DNA from: Henckelia pumila
Lineage: Eukaryota > Streptophyta > Magnoliopsida > Lamiales > Gesneriaceae
DNA: 64,000 bases
Direction: 5' to 3'
NCBI RefSeq assembly: GCF_033568475.1
Contig: NC_133120.1
Location: 96,118,151-96,182,150 of the forward strand
In this document: one piece after another, positions 1 to 11,500 of the stretch
Position numbering within the stretch: the stretch's first letter is position 1
Layout: each line of letters opens with the position of its first letter
Notes under the pieces: model-generated
Databases searched by the model: none
What the model saw: the letters and a program-made list of their open reading frames with translations, nothing else
Told to the model about the DNA's origin: nothing
Made by a program: the position numbers and the translations under genes

Positions 1-2350
1 TGTTCTTTGGAGCTCGGTTCCAGCCTGTAGCAGCTCGTAGGGGTCAAATTCCAGCTCATTTCGAACTCCTTGTTTCGACTTAGCTAGGCAAGAAATGGTT
101 CTTTCTTGTGTGCCTTGCATTTTCTTGGAAAACCTTTTGAAGTATTTAGGTATATATGAACTGCCCTGCTCGAGTTCCCCTTCCCCATTTTTTTTCCAGT
201 CGAGATTTTCATTTTTTTTTCTTTATTGGATGGGAAATTGTAATGCTTGTTGAATCATGATATAAATATGGATTTGAAATGCAAGAACGTGAGGTTATGC
301 CAACTGGGAACATTTCCAGAAATTATCCATGCTTTGAGGTTTTGAAATTTTGAAGTTGGCTAGCATGATCGGTTCGAAATTATGATGTTTTCTTGTTGTG
401 TGTTGCGTGATGATTTGGATGGTGATTGAGAAGATACCACGGTTGATATGTAGTTCACGTGGTAGCTTTTAGGAAGGCTTGGAGTTGTGCTTGGTTTTGG
501 TTTTGGGGAGACATTTGGGATTCAAGAGGTAAGGGTCAGTATTGGTAGGTGGTTAGGTGCTGTCACTGAGTTGTTTTGAAGGCGATTCAAGTTGAGTTGT
601 AAGGGATGGTACTGAGGTTGGACATTGGTCTTGGTCCTAGGATTAGAGGCTTGAAAGATTGGAAGACTATTGGCTAAGATTTGGTTGAGTTTGAGGTCCT
701 AAACTTGAGCAGAATTTCCTAAGCATTTGGGCTGTCCGGAAACTGTTTTGAAACTGGGTTTAAGCTCGGGTTTTGGTTAGAGGCACGGGTTTGGAATTGG
801 TCTAGGGTGTTAGGAATACGTTGTTTCAAGTGGGAAGTAAGTCGGTTAAGTTATGGTAGAGTTCTAGGCCTTGGAGTCGGCTAGGTGCAGAATTTTGGGG
901 CAAAAAGGCCTGCTGTCCGGAAATATATGACTAAGGCAGGGCTAAAGGTGGTATTTTGTTATGGGCTCGGATCTGGAACTTGTTTGATGTCCGGATTATG
1001 TCGGTTCAAGCGGGAATTAATTCGGTTAAGTTTTGGTGATGTTCTAGATTTTTGAATGATTTTGTGCAGAATTTTGAAGTCATAGGTTGCTGCCCGGAAT
1101 TTGCATTTTTATAAAATAATTAGATAAGAATAATAATTCAAGGATGACTTCTATATTTAGTTCTAAGTCTCATGGAGTCGTGGTTTCAAGCGGAATCCTT
1201 TTTGTTTAAGAATAGAGCAAGTTACAAATATTATGGGCGAACCGCTCGAATTTGTCCTAAGAGCTACATTATGGTTTAGTTTTCCCATTCTTTGGTCTGT
1301 CTCCTAAATCACCATCCCGATCTTCCATGTGTGAGTCATATGCACGATTATTTATTAACATTTTCATGTACGTCATATTTACATATGCATGCTAAGTCTC
1401 ATATTCAATAAAGGAAAGAAATATTTTTGAACAAAGTGAGATGGTTGTGACTATATATTCATGTGTTCGTGTGGGGCTGAAAGACGTTTTGGCCTCCCTT
1501 ACCAATTCATAATGGATTTTCTTACCTTAGCATGTGTTCGTGTGGGACCGGAGCTATTCTGGTCTCCCTTACCAATATAGGGCAAGTACGGGTGGGTTTC
1601 ATCTCGACCTCCTTGCGGCATTGTGCACTATAGCCATGATCATGATCGAAATCACAGAGTCATAATCAAGGATCTAAGTTCACAGTTATAGTTACAGTTA
1701 CAGATTCAGATACAATTTATGCAGTTTCATTGATTATACATGACTTAGCCATGCATATGTTTCATTCATGTTCTCTCATTTATTTTGAAGTTTATTTACT
1801 TGTTTAAAGTAAGGGCACAAAACAAAGGTATTTTTAGTATCAGCTATTTTTAATCTTTGTGTGCTTGTATTTACGTAGTACTCGTTATTTCCCCCCATAT
1901 TCTTTCTGAGTCTTTTAGGCTCACTACACTTATTGTTTTCACGTGGGGTGTATTTCATTAAGCTCGAGAGGCAAGATTATCGAGTGGACTGCGATGCGGG
2001 CACGACACATCCCTCCGACCTATGCTCGTCTTCCGCATAGTTATTAGAATTTCTATGTTATGGATCATTTATTTTGCTCAATTGTCAAATGCATATGTAT
2101 TGTTTCGATAACGTTGTTTATGAGCATGTAAATATTAGATTTCTAATCTTGTGGATATTTGTTATGTTGAACCTCTCTCTTGGGCCTCGTTCTTGTCTCG
2201 GCCTAGTTTTTGGTGTCGTCAGTCGTCTATTTCTTTTATTTTTATTTTGGTTGTTGTCTGAGTTAGGTGGGTTGTAATATAAACAGAGAGGTCATGCCGA
2301 AATTTTAATAAAAATTTTAATATTTTGAAAAATCCGTATTTTATTTAATT
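1..2350 (+). repeat. Degenerate LTR-like retrotransposon sequence
   Basis: No gene is visible here. The stretch reads like the LTR of a Ty3/gypsy element: long T- and G-rich non-coding sequence, paired 'tgttcgtgtggg...cctcccttaccaat' blocks near 1462 and 1534, and near its right end the motif GAGGTCATGCCGAA (2288-2301). That motif recurs in the 3' LTR of gypsy element D near 52800. No clean TG...CA ends, primer-binding site or coding domain was found, so it is probably an old, truncated or solo LTR. The left end lies outside the window. The orientation is inferred only from the shared motif. Confidence 0.5.
650..1260 (+). repeat. Degenerate tandem repeat, period about 178 bp
   Basis: Two anchors recur at an even spacing. 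'GCAGAATTT' lies near 710, 888 and 1066. 'TTCAAGYGGGAA', each followed by a GTTAAG-like block, lies near 828, 1005 and 1184. The period is therefore 177-179 bp over about three and a half diverged units. It sits inside the LTR-like sequence and is seen only by anchor spacing; overall unit identity was not computed. Confidence 0.5.
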
Positions 2351-2959
2351 ATTATTTAAAGTTGAGTTAGAGTCATTTCAGATAATATATATAATACACC
2401 CAAATTATTATGTGAAAACACACGTCTGACATTATTAATGTCGAACATACAATATTTCAGCGATTGGCTGCGTCTCATCACATATATAGCTATACGAAAA
2501 AGACGAAAGAAAAGAAAAGTAGAGCAAGTTATAATTAACTTGTAAGTAAAGATAGTGTGTGTCTATACTTGCAAGTTAATTATAACTTGCTCTACTTTTC
2601 TTATATTTATATTTGAAAATGCTATTTTAAAGAAAATATCAGTTAGCCACAAAGAGAATGAAGAAGTTCACGGATCGAATATCAAATTTTGGATGCAAAT
2701 TAACTTTCTTAAGTTAATTACATTTAAACTATATATTACATGTTAAATCACAAAAATATATACTCTTGATTCCAATTACATTTCTTTTACTCTTTTTATT
2801 CTCTGGCATCAAGAAATATAACGTCGTACTCGTAAGTCGCAACTCTACACAGGTTGCATACACAAAACAACATCCGAATCCTCATATATATATATATATA
2901 TATTATACATGTTCGAAAAAATTAAATATTTTCCTGGTAGATTACATATTATCCACTGC
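2351..2959. other. Intergenic, AT-rich
   Basis: Apart from the 87-nt hairpin this holds only AT-rich sequence and a short (AT)n run at about 2884-2904. It is the 3' flank of the minus-strand membrane-protein gene. No other feature is supported. Confidence 0.5.
2514..2600. other. Perfect 29-bp inverted repeat (hairpin)
   Basis: Bases 2514-2542 and 2572-2600 are exact reverse complements (29 of 29). The pairing continues inward for about nine more bases with two mismatches, leaving a loop of roughly 11 bases. The whole structure is 87 nt and could be a snap-back element or a precursor-like hairpin RNA. No flanking duplication was recognised. Confidence 0.75.
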
Positions 2960-3301
2960 TCAGGATTCATAAGTATCTTTTCTAATTCTAGTAACCCGAA
3001 TGTAGCACACAACAGCAACAACCAAAGCAGCAGCAAATCCCACAAGAATGACCTCTCCACCAGCTTCAGACCTGTAGACTGAATGATGCAGCAACTTATG
3101 AGTGATTCCCGGAGCTCCTCCTGTATTCGTCCGGCCAGTCGTCGGAGCCAGGCCTGGATTTGGACCCAATAATAATGCATCTGCATTAATAATATCGGGC
3201 GCCATGGCCTGAAACCACAAGGGTTCTGTTAAGATCCTAGATTCGCCCCTGCTCTCATGAAAAGTGAAAACTAATAGACAATAAAGAAAGAATCCCGCCA
3301 T
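2960..3301 (-). CDS. Small single-pass membrane protein (unrecognised)
   Basis: An intronless frame of 113 residues. Residues 2-14 are hydrophobic (FFLYCLLVF) and resemble a short signal peptide or anchor. A Pro/Gly/Thr-rich linker (about 47-65) follows, then a clear membrane span at about 84-101 ending in basic residues (RVTRIRKD). That layout predicts a short cytosolic tail after the span. It looks like one of the many small plant membrane proteins of unknown function, and I do not recognise a named family. The start at 3301 is the first ATG giving the hydrophobic N-terminus. A TATA-like run lies about 55 bases upstream. I infer a real gene from the coherent topology; an upstream exon cannot be excluded. 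Confidence 0.6.
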   Translation of the reverse strand: MAGFFLYCLLVFTFHESRGESRILTEPLWFQAMAPDIINADALLLGPNPGLAPTTGRTNTGGAPGITHKLLHHSVYRSEAGGEVILVGFAAALVVAVVCYIRVTRIRKDTYES

Positions 3302-3352
3302 TTGGTATATACCCGATCCTGGAAAATAAATTTGGCTGCATATATATGTGGG

Positions 3353-3364
3353 AATATATATATG
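3353..3364 (-). promoter_or_regulatory. TATA-like element of the small membrane protein gene
   Basis: On the minus strand the run CCATATATATATT lies about 55 bases before the start codon at 3301. It is the best TATA candidate, but the area is AT-rich so the call is weak. Confidence 0.3.
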
Positions 3365-4899
3365 GTCTAAAATTTTCTATGTACAAATGGTAAATGCGGT
3401 GGTGGTGGTGGTCTACATTTAAATGAAGGAGGAAGGGTCTTTAGTGGAGTTGAAACCTTGTGGAAAATGAGGTCATATTTATTGGTCTAATTAATATTTT
3501 AAGAGACAAATCGTCAAATTTTTTTTTGAAATAAAATTTGGTAACTTGCGACGTCTCCCAGTGGAACGTATTCGGGGAGAAATGAATATATTAGTAGGAG
3601 TTTTTGCCGAATGAGATATATACGTGAAGTGGTTACGAAAATGATAAATATATATTGAAAAATTTGAAATTCACGGCATCAAAAATTATTTAGCTCGTCT
3701 AACTTGTACAAAATTCTTGGATACTGGCCTTTGGTGAAATGTCTTAGGATTTTGCATTTGCTGGCATATAGGTGAGGTGTTACTTGGGGAAGCCTTTGTT
3801 GGGACTCGGGGTAGATCAGATTTGAGTACATTAATTAAATGCCTTTATATTTATATACGTACCCACACATAAACATTCATAAATACACACACATACTGAC
3901 TCCAGCAGTGAATGCACTTATGCAGTACTCATTTGCTTTTAATATACTTAATTAATTAATGATCTTTATAGTTTGATAAACATAGAGAAGTAAGATAAAA
4001 AGTTAGAGAATGTGGGGAGGTTAAGGAAGGCGGTGAACCTAATAGAATGAGTTTTTGACTTTTTGTTATGCTTTTTAGGGAAAATGGTTATCAAATTTTA
4101 TTTCTAATCTGTGTATTATATATATATATATATATATATATAATTATTGTTTTTCTTTTTTGTAACTTGAACTTGAAGGGCGACTATAGTTAACTTGTAT
4201 GACCAATGAAATTTTTTTAAGCTTTTATCAAATGAAGATTATAGTACTTGTATATATTTGTTTAAATGGCCAATAATATTTTAGGACCGATACTTGACAA
4301 TATAGTAGTAGAAGACATATCAGTTTGAATTTGATAGAGATTTTTTTTAAAAAGTATTTTTTTTAAGATATAATTTTTAACTTTTGAAAAAGCTTTAATT
4401 TTGACTTTAAAAAATATTTTTTAAGCACTTATTTGATCATTTAAACACCTTATTAACTGAAAAAACATTTTTTTATTTAAAAAAAGTGTTTTTTTATTTG
4501 GTTTTTAAAACCAAACGTCTGACAATATTGGTTATCACCGTAGAAAATAATTGGGCATTCATCAATAAAAGAAATATGAAGCCACATAGCATAAGTTTAC
4601 ATATAATTTTATATTTGTAGAAAAGTAGAAAACTATATATAATATTGGTTTGAGCACTTAGTGGAGCAGTGGTTTTCATCTCGTGATAAAAGCGAAAACT
4701 CTCGACTTAAGAATATGGTTTGCAATTTTAAGACAAATTAAATTATATTGAGCTCTCGTACTTGAACAGACAATTTTAAGAAGATTTAGGTGGAAGAGAC
4801 CGGTCAAATTTTTTTTCCAAACAAATAAAAATAAAAAATTGACCATTGCTCATATAATGAAAAGGCTAGACGATTTTCCTCAAATTTAACGAAATTTTT
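3365..4899. other. Intergenic, AT-rich; (AT)n microsatellite
   Basis: No gene found. It contains an (AT)n run at about 4116-4142 and a T/A-rich tract of poly-T and poly-A blocks at 4330-4510 that may be an old small transposon. I could not define its ends. Confidence 0.5.
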
Positions 4900-4914
4900 T
4901 TTAAATGGATACTT

Positions 4915-5172
4915 TTTTTTAGGGTACAATTACAAATAATCAATTACAACAAAGTAAATAAATTGTCCGCATAACCAACGGGACTTGAGTATTGACCCGA
5001 GACTTGCTTAAGTCGAGCAAATAAACTACTTAAATTTACCTAAATCTACCTAAATAAATTAGGAAATACCTAAATAAATCAGGAAAAATCCCGCAGTCAA
5101 CGAGAATCAAACATGAGACCAATTGGTCTCATGGCCTCACACTTAACCACTGGGCCAAGGGCTCATTGGCAA
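4915..5172 (-). mobile_element. tRNA-derived SINE with 15-bp target-site duplication
   Basis: Read on the minus strand, the right end is a tRNA-like head. Box A is TGGCCCAGTGG (5147-5157), a perfect match to the TRGYNNARNNG consensus, and box B is GTTTGATTCTC (5102-5112). The left end is an A-tail (T run on the plus strand, 4915-4920). The element is flanked by exact copies of TTTAAATGGATACTT at 4900-4914 and 5173-5187. Head, tail and duplication together identify a SINE of about 258 bp. It has no coding capacity and depends on LINE machinery in trans. Confidence 0.85.
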
Positions 5173-5187
5173 TTTAAATGGATACTT

Positions 5188-6701
5188 ATTTAGAAGTCAA
5201 ATGAATCTATATTTTTTAACTCATGAGAATCGGACTCACATTTGCTATTTTTCAATATGCACAGAGTAATTTTTATGTTAATGCAATTGTCTGCAAGCTA
5301 TATACAAGGATTTTTATATGGATATTCGTTCAAGTGGTTCAGATCTACTTTTTCTATCCATGCTGATGCAATTATATTATAGTTAATAATTAAAATGGAA
5401 AACATTTTTTTTAATAAAAAAAAAGAGTAGGGATGTATTCGTTGCAGAGATTTACTTTTTTTTTTTAAATGATAGACTTTTGTGAAATTGATAGATTTCT
5501 ACATACTTTTATAAAATCTCACAGACTTTTAAAAGTTTTAACAGAATCTTGCAGATTTGTTTTCATGACTTTTATTGACATTTTTAAACATTTTTTAGAA
5601 TCTTATGAATTTTGTAATTCATGATTTTGATTTTTTTTAGAATTATTAATCGAGTGTCAATAACTTCTATTTATATGTCTTTAAAATAATTCTATTTCTT
5701 TAAAATATTTTTTTTATCTATCAATGTAAATAATTTTTATTTATCTATTTGGTTTACAAAAATCGATAAGTAGTATTAAATTTATTGCAATTAAAAAATT
5801 AATATAACTTTATAAAATTTGAATATATTTAATTTATATGGTATCCTTATTATAATATAAATATATACGCACTTACACATTCGTATAATTGATCTCACAT
5901 ATATAAATTATGTATTCTTGATGAATAATTAATTGATCATCGTGAGAAGAACAATACTATCATATTAAAATGAATAATAAATTAAAATATTAGTAATAAT
6001 GAGAATTTATTAAAATAATTATATTAATGAGAAACATATATATTATATTAATAATTATAATAAACGTGATAAATATAATATTAAATGATAAGAAATGATT
6101 TGATATAGATAATATTAATCATAAAACGAATAATAAAATTAAATACCAAATTCTAAGAATATATAACCGGAATAATAATAAAATAAACTAATAATATTTT
6201 TAAATGGGAAACTAATAATATTATTATTGACAATTAGTAGTGTTAACAACAATAAATAAGGATTAAACTTATTTATATTGCAAAATTTTAAGCTATAAAT
6301 TTGTATTTATGGATGTTCCAATGAGTGAAAAAAAAATTTGTATTTATGGATCGATCGGAGAATAATAACAACTATTACAATAAATTCACACTAAAAATTT
6401 ATAATTATGTAAAACTTATATTACTAATATAAAATAAATAAATAATAAATATGAATATAAAAATAAATGTCATAAATTAAAACACAAGTGCAATAAACCA
6501 ATTATTTAATAAAATATGCATGTAGTAGTTTGATAATCATATTATCATATTAGTTCAATTTAATATGTTTGTGTGTTAATGTAATAATGGGTTAAAGGAT
6601 ATATTTGGAACTTAAAGACTATATTTAAAAATTAACTTATATTAAGGTCATGATTATAAGTATTTGTATAAGGCCAATTTAAAAAATCTGTCTAACATCC
6701 G
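5188..6701. other. Intergenic, very AT-rich; upstream of the PPR gene
   Basis: No gene found. Around 5430-5640 repeated 'gatttctac' and 'agacttttaaaag'-type blocks suggest an old small DNA transposon without definable ends. The rest is low-complexity A/T. The last 100 bases are the promoter and leader side of the PPR gene; no distinct TATA box stands out. Confidence 0.45.
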
Positions 6702-7832
6702 ATGTCTTCAAATATCTGCAGCCGCCTCCGCCAGATTTTTCAGCAGAGACCCACCGGCACAACCTCAGCGGCACTCTCCCGCAAAGATGATCTCGAATCC
6801 CTCGTTGATCAATTCAAGAAAAAATCGAATTCCGCCCACTTCCGACGTAACCGCTTAGCATACAAGATCACTGTCAATCGCCTCGCCAAAGTAAACCGCT
6901 TCGCTTGCATTCATGACATACTCAATCATCAGAAACAGTATCCTGACATAACCGATGAACACTTCGCCGCTCGTCTGATACGTCTTTATGGCGAATCAAG
7001 AATGTTCGATCACGCCATTCAGCTGTTCGATGAAATGCCAGACCTAAATTGTCCGAGAAGTGTTCTGTCCTTTAATGCCCTTTTGGCAGCCTGCGTTGCT
7101 TCAAAGGAGTTTGACAAAGTCAGCGAGCTTTTACGCGAAATTCCCAGAAAATTATCTATAGAGCCTGATATTATATCTTACAACACCATGATCAAAGCTT
7201 TTTGCCAAGTGGGAACAATGGATGCGGCTATTTCATTGTTGGACGAGATTGAGAAAAACGGTATTAAGCCAGATTTGATTACTTTCAACATTCTTTTGGA
7301 CTCGTTCTATAGGGGTGATGCTGACAAGTTTTCCAAAGCTGAAACTTTTTGGAGTTTGATGCAAGAGAAGGAAGTCGTTCCTGATGTAAGGAGTTATAAC
7401 TCACGATTACTTGGAATGATGAGGCAGAAGCGGGTATCAGAAGCCGTAAATGCGCTCAAAGACATGGAGGAAAAGGGGCCGAAGCCGAACCAATACTCGT
7501 ATAATGTGATGATCAAAGGGTTTGTGGATGAAGGGAATTTAAAGGAGGCAAAGAAGTGGTACGCGTCCATGAGTAGCAATGGTTGCACGCCAGATTTTAT
7601 CACATTTGCGACACTTATTCCATTTGCTTGGTCCAATAATGATATTGATTTTGCACACGACTTGTGCATAAACTCTGTTGTCGCCAAAAGGCTTGTTTCG
7701 AGTGGGTTGATGCAGAAAGTAGCTGATGCTCTACTTGAGCAATCAGAAGCTGAAAAGGCGAAGGAACTCTTGAAGTTGAGGGACTCGAAGGGTAGATTAC
7801 CCGATGGGAACTCGTTGACTGCAGGTGATTAG
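6702..7832 (+). CDS. P-class pentatricopeptide repeat protein, probably mitochondrial
   Basis: An intronless frame of 376 residues. The first 30 residues are rich in Ser, Arg and Gln and lack acidic residues until about 29, as expected for an organelle presequence. After a basic helical region (about 45-75), 35-residue PPR motifs run from about 86 to 300. Clear examples are 156-190 (DIISYNTMIKAFCQVG...), 191-227, 228-262 and 263-297, each ending in a P[DN]-type turn. PPR proteins bind organellar RNA sequence-specifically and act in its processing, stability or translation. There is no E, DYW or SMR domain, so this is a P-class member. Length and repeat count resemble the short PPR proteins of the Arabidopsis At1g55890/At3g13160 type (family knowledge). 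The RNA target is unknown. It is convergent with the eIF4B-related gene. Confidence 0.93.
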   Translation: MSSNICSRLRQIFQQRPTGTTSAALSRKDDLESLVDQFKKKSNSAHFRRNRLAYKITVNRLAKVNRFACIHDILNHQKQYPDITDEHFAARLIRLYGESRMFDHAIQLFDEMPDLNCPRSVLSFNALLAACVASKEFDKVSELLREIPRKLSIEPDIISYNTMIKAFCQVGTMDAAISLLDEIEKNGIKPDLITFNILLDSFYRGDADKFSKAETFWSLMQEKEVVPDVRSYNSRLLGMMRQKRVSEAVNALKDMEEKGPKPNQYSYNVMIKGFVDEGNLKEAKKWYASMSSNGCTPDFITFATLIPFAWSNNDIDFAHDLCINSVVAKRLVSSGLMQKVADALLEQSEAEKAKELLKLRDSKGRLPDGNSLTAGD

Positions 7833-8566
7833 TAGTTTTATTTGCATCTTTTGTTTCTATAAAAAGAACATGCGAGTTACCCGAGGATGCCCCTTTGAAA
7901 TGAGGCGAATCTTTTTTTTTTTTTAATTAAGCAGGCATTTATCTTGTAAAAGTTAGTTTCTGATTTACTCTTGGTGTTCTCGTTCTTCGAATGTTGAGTA
8001 TTCTTCAACATCATAAGCTCGACAAGCATTTTGATTCCGGCAAGGTGAAATTGCGACATGCATGTTGCACGTGTAGTGTCTAACAACAGGTTCAAACGGA
8101 GATGAGCATATACGCAATTGCAGAAAGTGCTAAACATTTTGTCCGATCAATAATTTTTCACAAAAGAGAGATTGGGATCATGCTCTCAATATTTGCATGT
8201 AATCATTAACTAGCCAGAACTTTGGTCAACTGCACAAGAGCTGGAAACTAGCCCCAAAGTCGAGCAGGACATGATTTCAAATCGGCTAAATGAGCACCCG
8301 TAAGGGTATAATTGCCACAATACAGTCAGTCTGTTCATTAGAATCAACCCTATAATAATGACATTATCTTCAAACTAAAAATGATTATTTTTTACATCCA
8401 TTTCTTTTTGAATGGGCTTGTCCTTGTTGGCTGATTTGAGGTGAGGGGATCCAGATTTCAGCAACCAATTTGTATCAATACAATACGCCTTGGATGCAGC
8501 TTGCACTACAAATGCTCCAGAGCATGTACGATTTCCCTCGTGAAGGTTTCCACATCTTTCAGTCAC
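7833..8566. other. Intergenic between two convergent genes
   Basis: Holds the 3' flanks of the PPR gene (+) and the eIF4B-related gene (-). A poly-T run lies at 7912-7924. No other feature is supported. Confidence 0.5.
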
Positions 8567-11500
8567 TTAGTAGCCATTAATCTGGGGTCTTGGGGTTGGA
8601 CCCGTTAATCGAGAAAAAGGAATCTGACCAGGCCTCTGAAGACCTTTGGACCCAGAAAATCGATCACCAAGTGCTTGATCAGAGACTGATCTTGAAAACG
8701 TCTGGGCAAGCTCAACTGCAGAAGCTGCTTTACCATAGCGAAGAGGGGGAGAGGCTGGCCTTGGTTGTTCCACAGGTTTCCGCCAAGTCTCTGGTGATGG
8801 AGGTCTATCCTGTAGCTGCTGATTTCGCTGTTTCTCAGTATCTTTGTTATTCTTTCGAATTTCGTTTCGCCTGTTCCTCATCTGTGGATCAATTCTCTCG
8901 CCACTAATTGGTTGATCTCGCCTATCAGCACGCTTCACGTTTTCTGCTTTGTCACCAGAATGGGGAGTGACATGGAAGGATGTGTTAGCCATGGGGGCTA
9001 CTTGCTTGACCCTTATTATTTCCAATGAAAAAAATGGTTCAATGGTATATTCAAGCTTAAAGCTGTTTCACACACTTGATCGAGATTAGAATTAAAAGAA
9101 AAGAACTCTGTACGTACCTTGAGGGAGATTGCACCTGACTACTTATAGCAGCATCATCAATCCCACGCTCCATCAAAATCTGAAACCGTATTGGCATATA
9201 TAAGTATGAGAACAATGCGCTCCAAAGAAAAGATCAAATCCACAAAGACAACTTAAGAATTAAAAATATCACATCCCCTCGATCGGCATCAGGCCGAGGA
9301 CTAATGCATCGGAAGATAAGGCCCTCAAAATATTTTAAAGAGGTAAGATAACAGGATGGAAGAAAAAAGAGATTTATATGCCTTGAGCCAGAACATTCTC
9401 TATCACGTACAGTTGCAGGTCAACATAGAAAAGTGAAATATTACCTCTTCTCGTGGCCGAGCACCTCCAAAGACAGTGCCTCTACAAGCAATGACAAAGA
9501 TAAGCAGGATTAGGAACAAACAGAAAGCACATCTCTAATAAAAACGAGGGAGTCTCCAAAGTGTAATAAGAAAGCAATGTCGAACAGTTTTTTTTGTCCT
9601 CCCGGCTTTCTTGCCTTTTGAACCAAAAGGGATTTGTTAAAAAGGGAAGCTTGAACCATGCAACAAACAAACCTATCATCACAGACAATAAGCAGTAAAC
9701 GTAGTTGTATCATAGGAGGAATAATTTCCAGTGACAGTTTATTTGAAATCTTACTTTTCCTACCCAACTGCTCAACCCTTATCCAAAATCCCGTGTGATC
9801 AAATTAAGCACCTAGGGCCAAAAATGGGAGGTCATTGTTAATCAAGTGAACCAGATGGTTCGGAGTGTTACTATGCTTTACAACATTTGTGTAAAAAATT
9901 TCTTATAGAGAAAAGACCAGCTGCCATAGTTCCAGTGTTCCACTAACAGATAACCTAATTACAGGAGGCAACAAAAGGCCTAAACCCATTCAGCCTGAAG
10001 TCTCTCAAACCGATTATGTTAAAAAACAATTGAAAAAGAATGGAAAACAACAGCATCACATGTGAAGTTACAAGTCAGGTGCATTATGCTGTCAGTGCTA
10101 AGAACCAGTAGGTTCCACTTTCTGTCAGGTCATGTTTTCATTTGTCATTTACTTGAATATTCAAAACACAATTTGCATCTAAAAGGATTTCATATAACCA
10201 AGCAGATACCTGGATAAAAGGTCTTCTCATAGTTATTAAAATCCTACAAGGCCCACTCATAGGGGGTCCATAGCTCAGCGAGGCCCACCCAGGTGCCTTG
10301 CCGTTTAGGCATCTAGCGACGGCTCAATCCTTCAACAAAACATGCACCTTAACCATCTAGCCCCAGTCTCAGTGGGATTTAAATGCTCAAGGCGGTTTTT
10401 AAGTGTCTTAAATGTAGGGATAGTAACTCAAAGCAAAATGCAAAACAATAACTAGCCGTTTACCATATAGACCAATAAGTAGTTGTTCCATTGTCATACA
10501 ACATTACAAGGTTTATATTTGGTTGTACTTGATTAAATGATTTCAAATATAAACATTTCTACCACATATCACTCAAAAGGCTTCTCAGTCCTCACTTTAG
10601 TAAGGTGTATTATTTGCCTCGCGCTAAGGATCAACCATACCTTTTCAATGCTGCAGGTACAAGACAAGAAACTTACAAAGACAAACCTTTAAAAGAATGT
10701 TTTTAAAACTTGATGTACCTTTTTATTTCATTTTTTCCATCTAGTGGTTCAAGATGTAGTGTTCGTGGCTTCAAATTCAGTTTCGAGCGCTCTACAGTTC
10801 GATCCAAAACCATAGATTCGGTATTCTCATGATGTACAGAACATTTGGAGTCATTAACTCCATGATCATCACCCACTTGAACATAACTTGGCGGCTGCAG
10901 CCCCTGCACTTAAAAAAGGTTATCACAGTGCTATATTGACATACATCTGACACAATTCGAATGCGGTGCCTCAAAACATTACCTGCTTGAAATAAACCTG
11001 TGGTTCCAAATGCTCTAACGGTTTGGACCTCGGAAGTAATTTGAGTTTTGGTCGCTCTGATGGTTCTGAAGGCAAGGATGAATGAAACTCTGAACCACCA
11101 GATTTACCACTGGCATGAAGTGAACGAAGCCCACTAGAATAAAGTGACGGATTCCTTTCATGCGACTCCATTTGAGTGGTAGGCTTGAGCCCCTCATAAG
11201 GTGGTATCTCTTTAACACCACTATGAATCACATCATCAACAATCAAACTCTTTTCAGCATGCATTTCAAGAGTAATATCATGATAGTCGGGAGAATTTGC
11301 CACGTTTATCTGATAGTGGTTACTTTTCCCATACATACCGTTGGCTTGGTAAAGAAAATCTGCCCTGGTTTCTGGATTTCCAAGGACTTTGACATCTTTT
11401 TGATGAAGAATATGTTCTTTTGAGTTCCACCTACCGGATGAAACCTTCTCAAGAGCACTGGCATGAGCCAACTTTGTTTCTGCAGCTGGAGCAGACCATG

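Noticed and set aside
2845-3186. An alternative 113-codon minus frame
   Set aside because: Overlaps the membrane-protein gene out of frame and runs into an (AT)n translation (YIYIYIY). The other frame has coherent topology.
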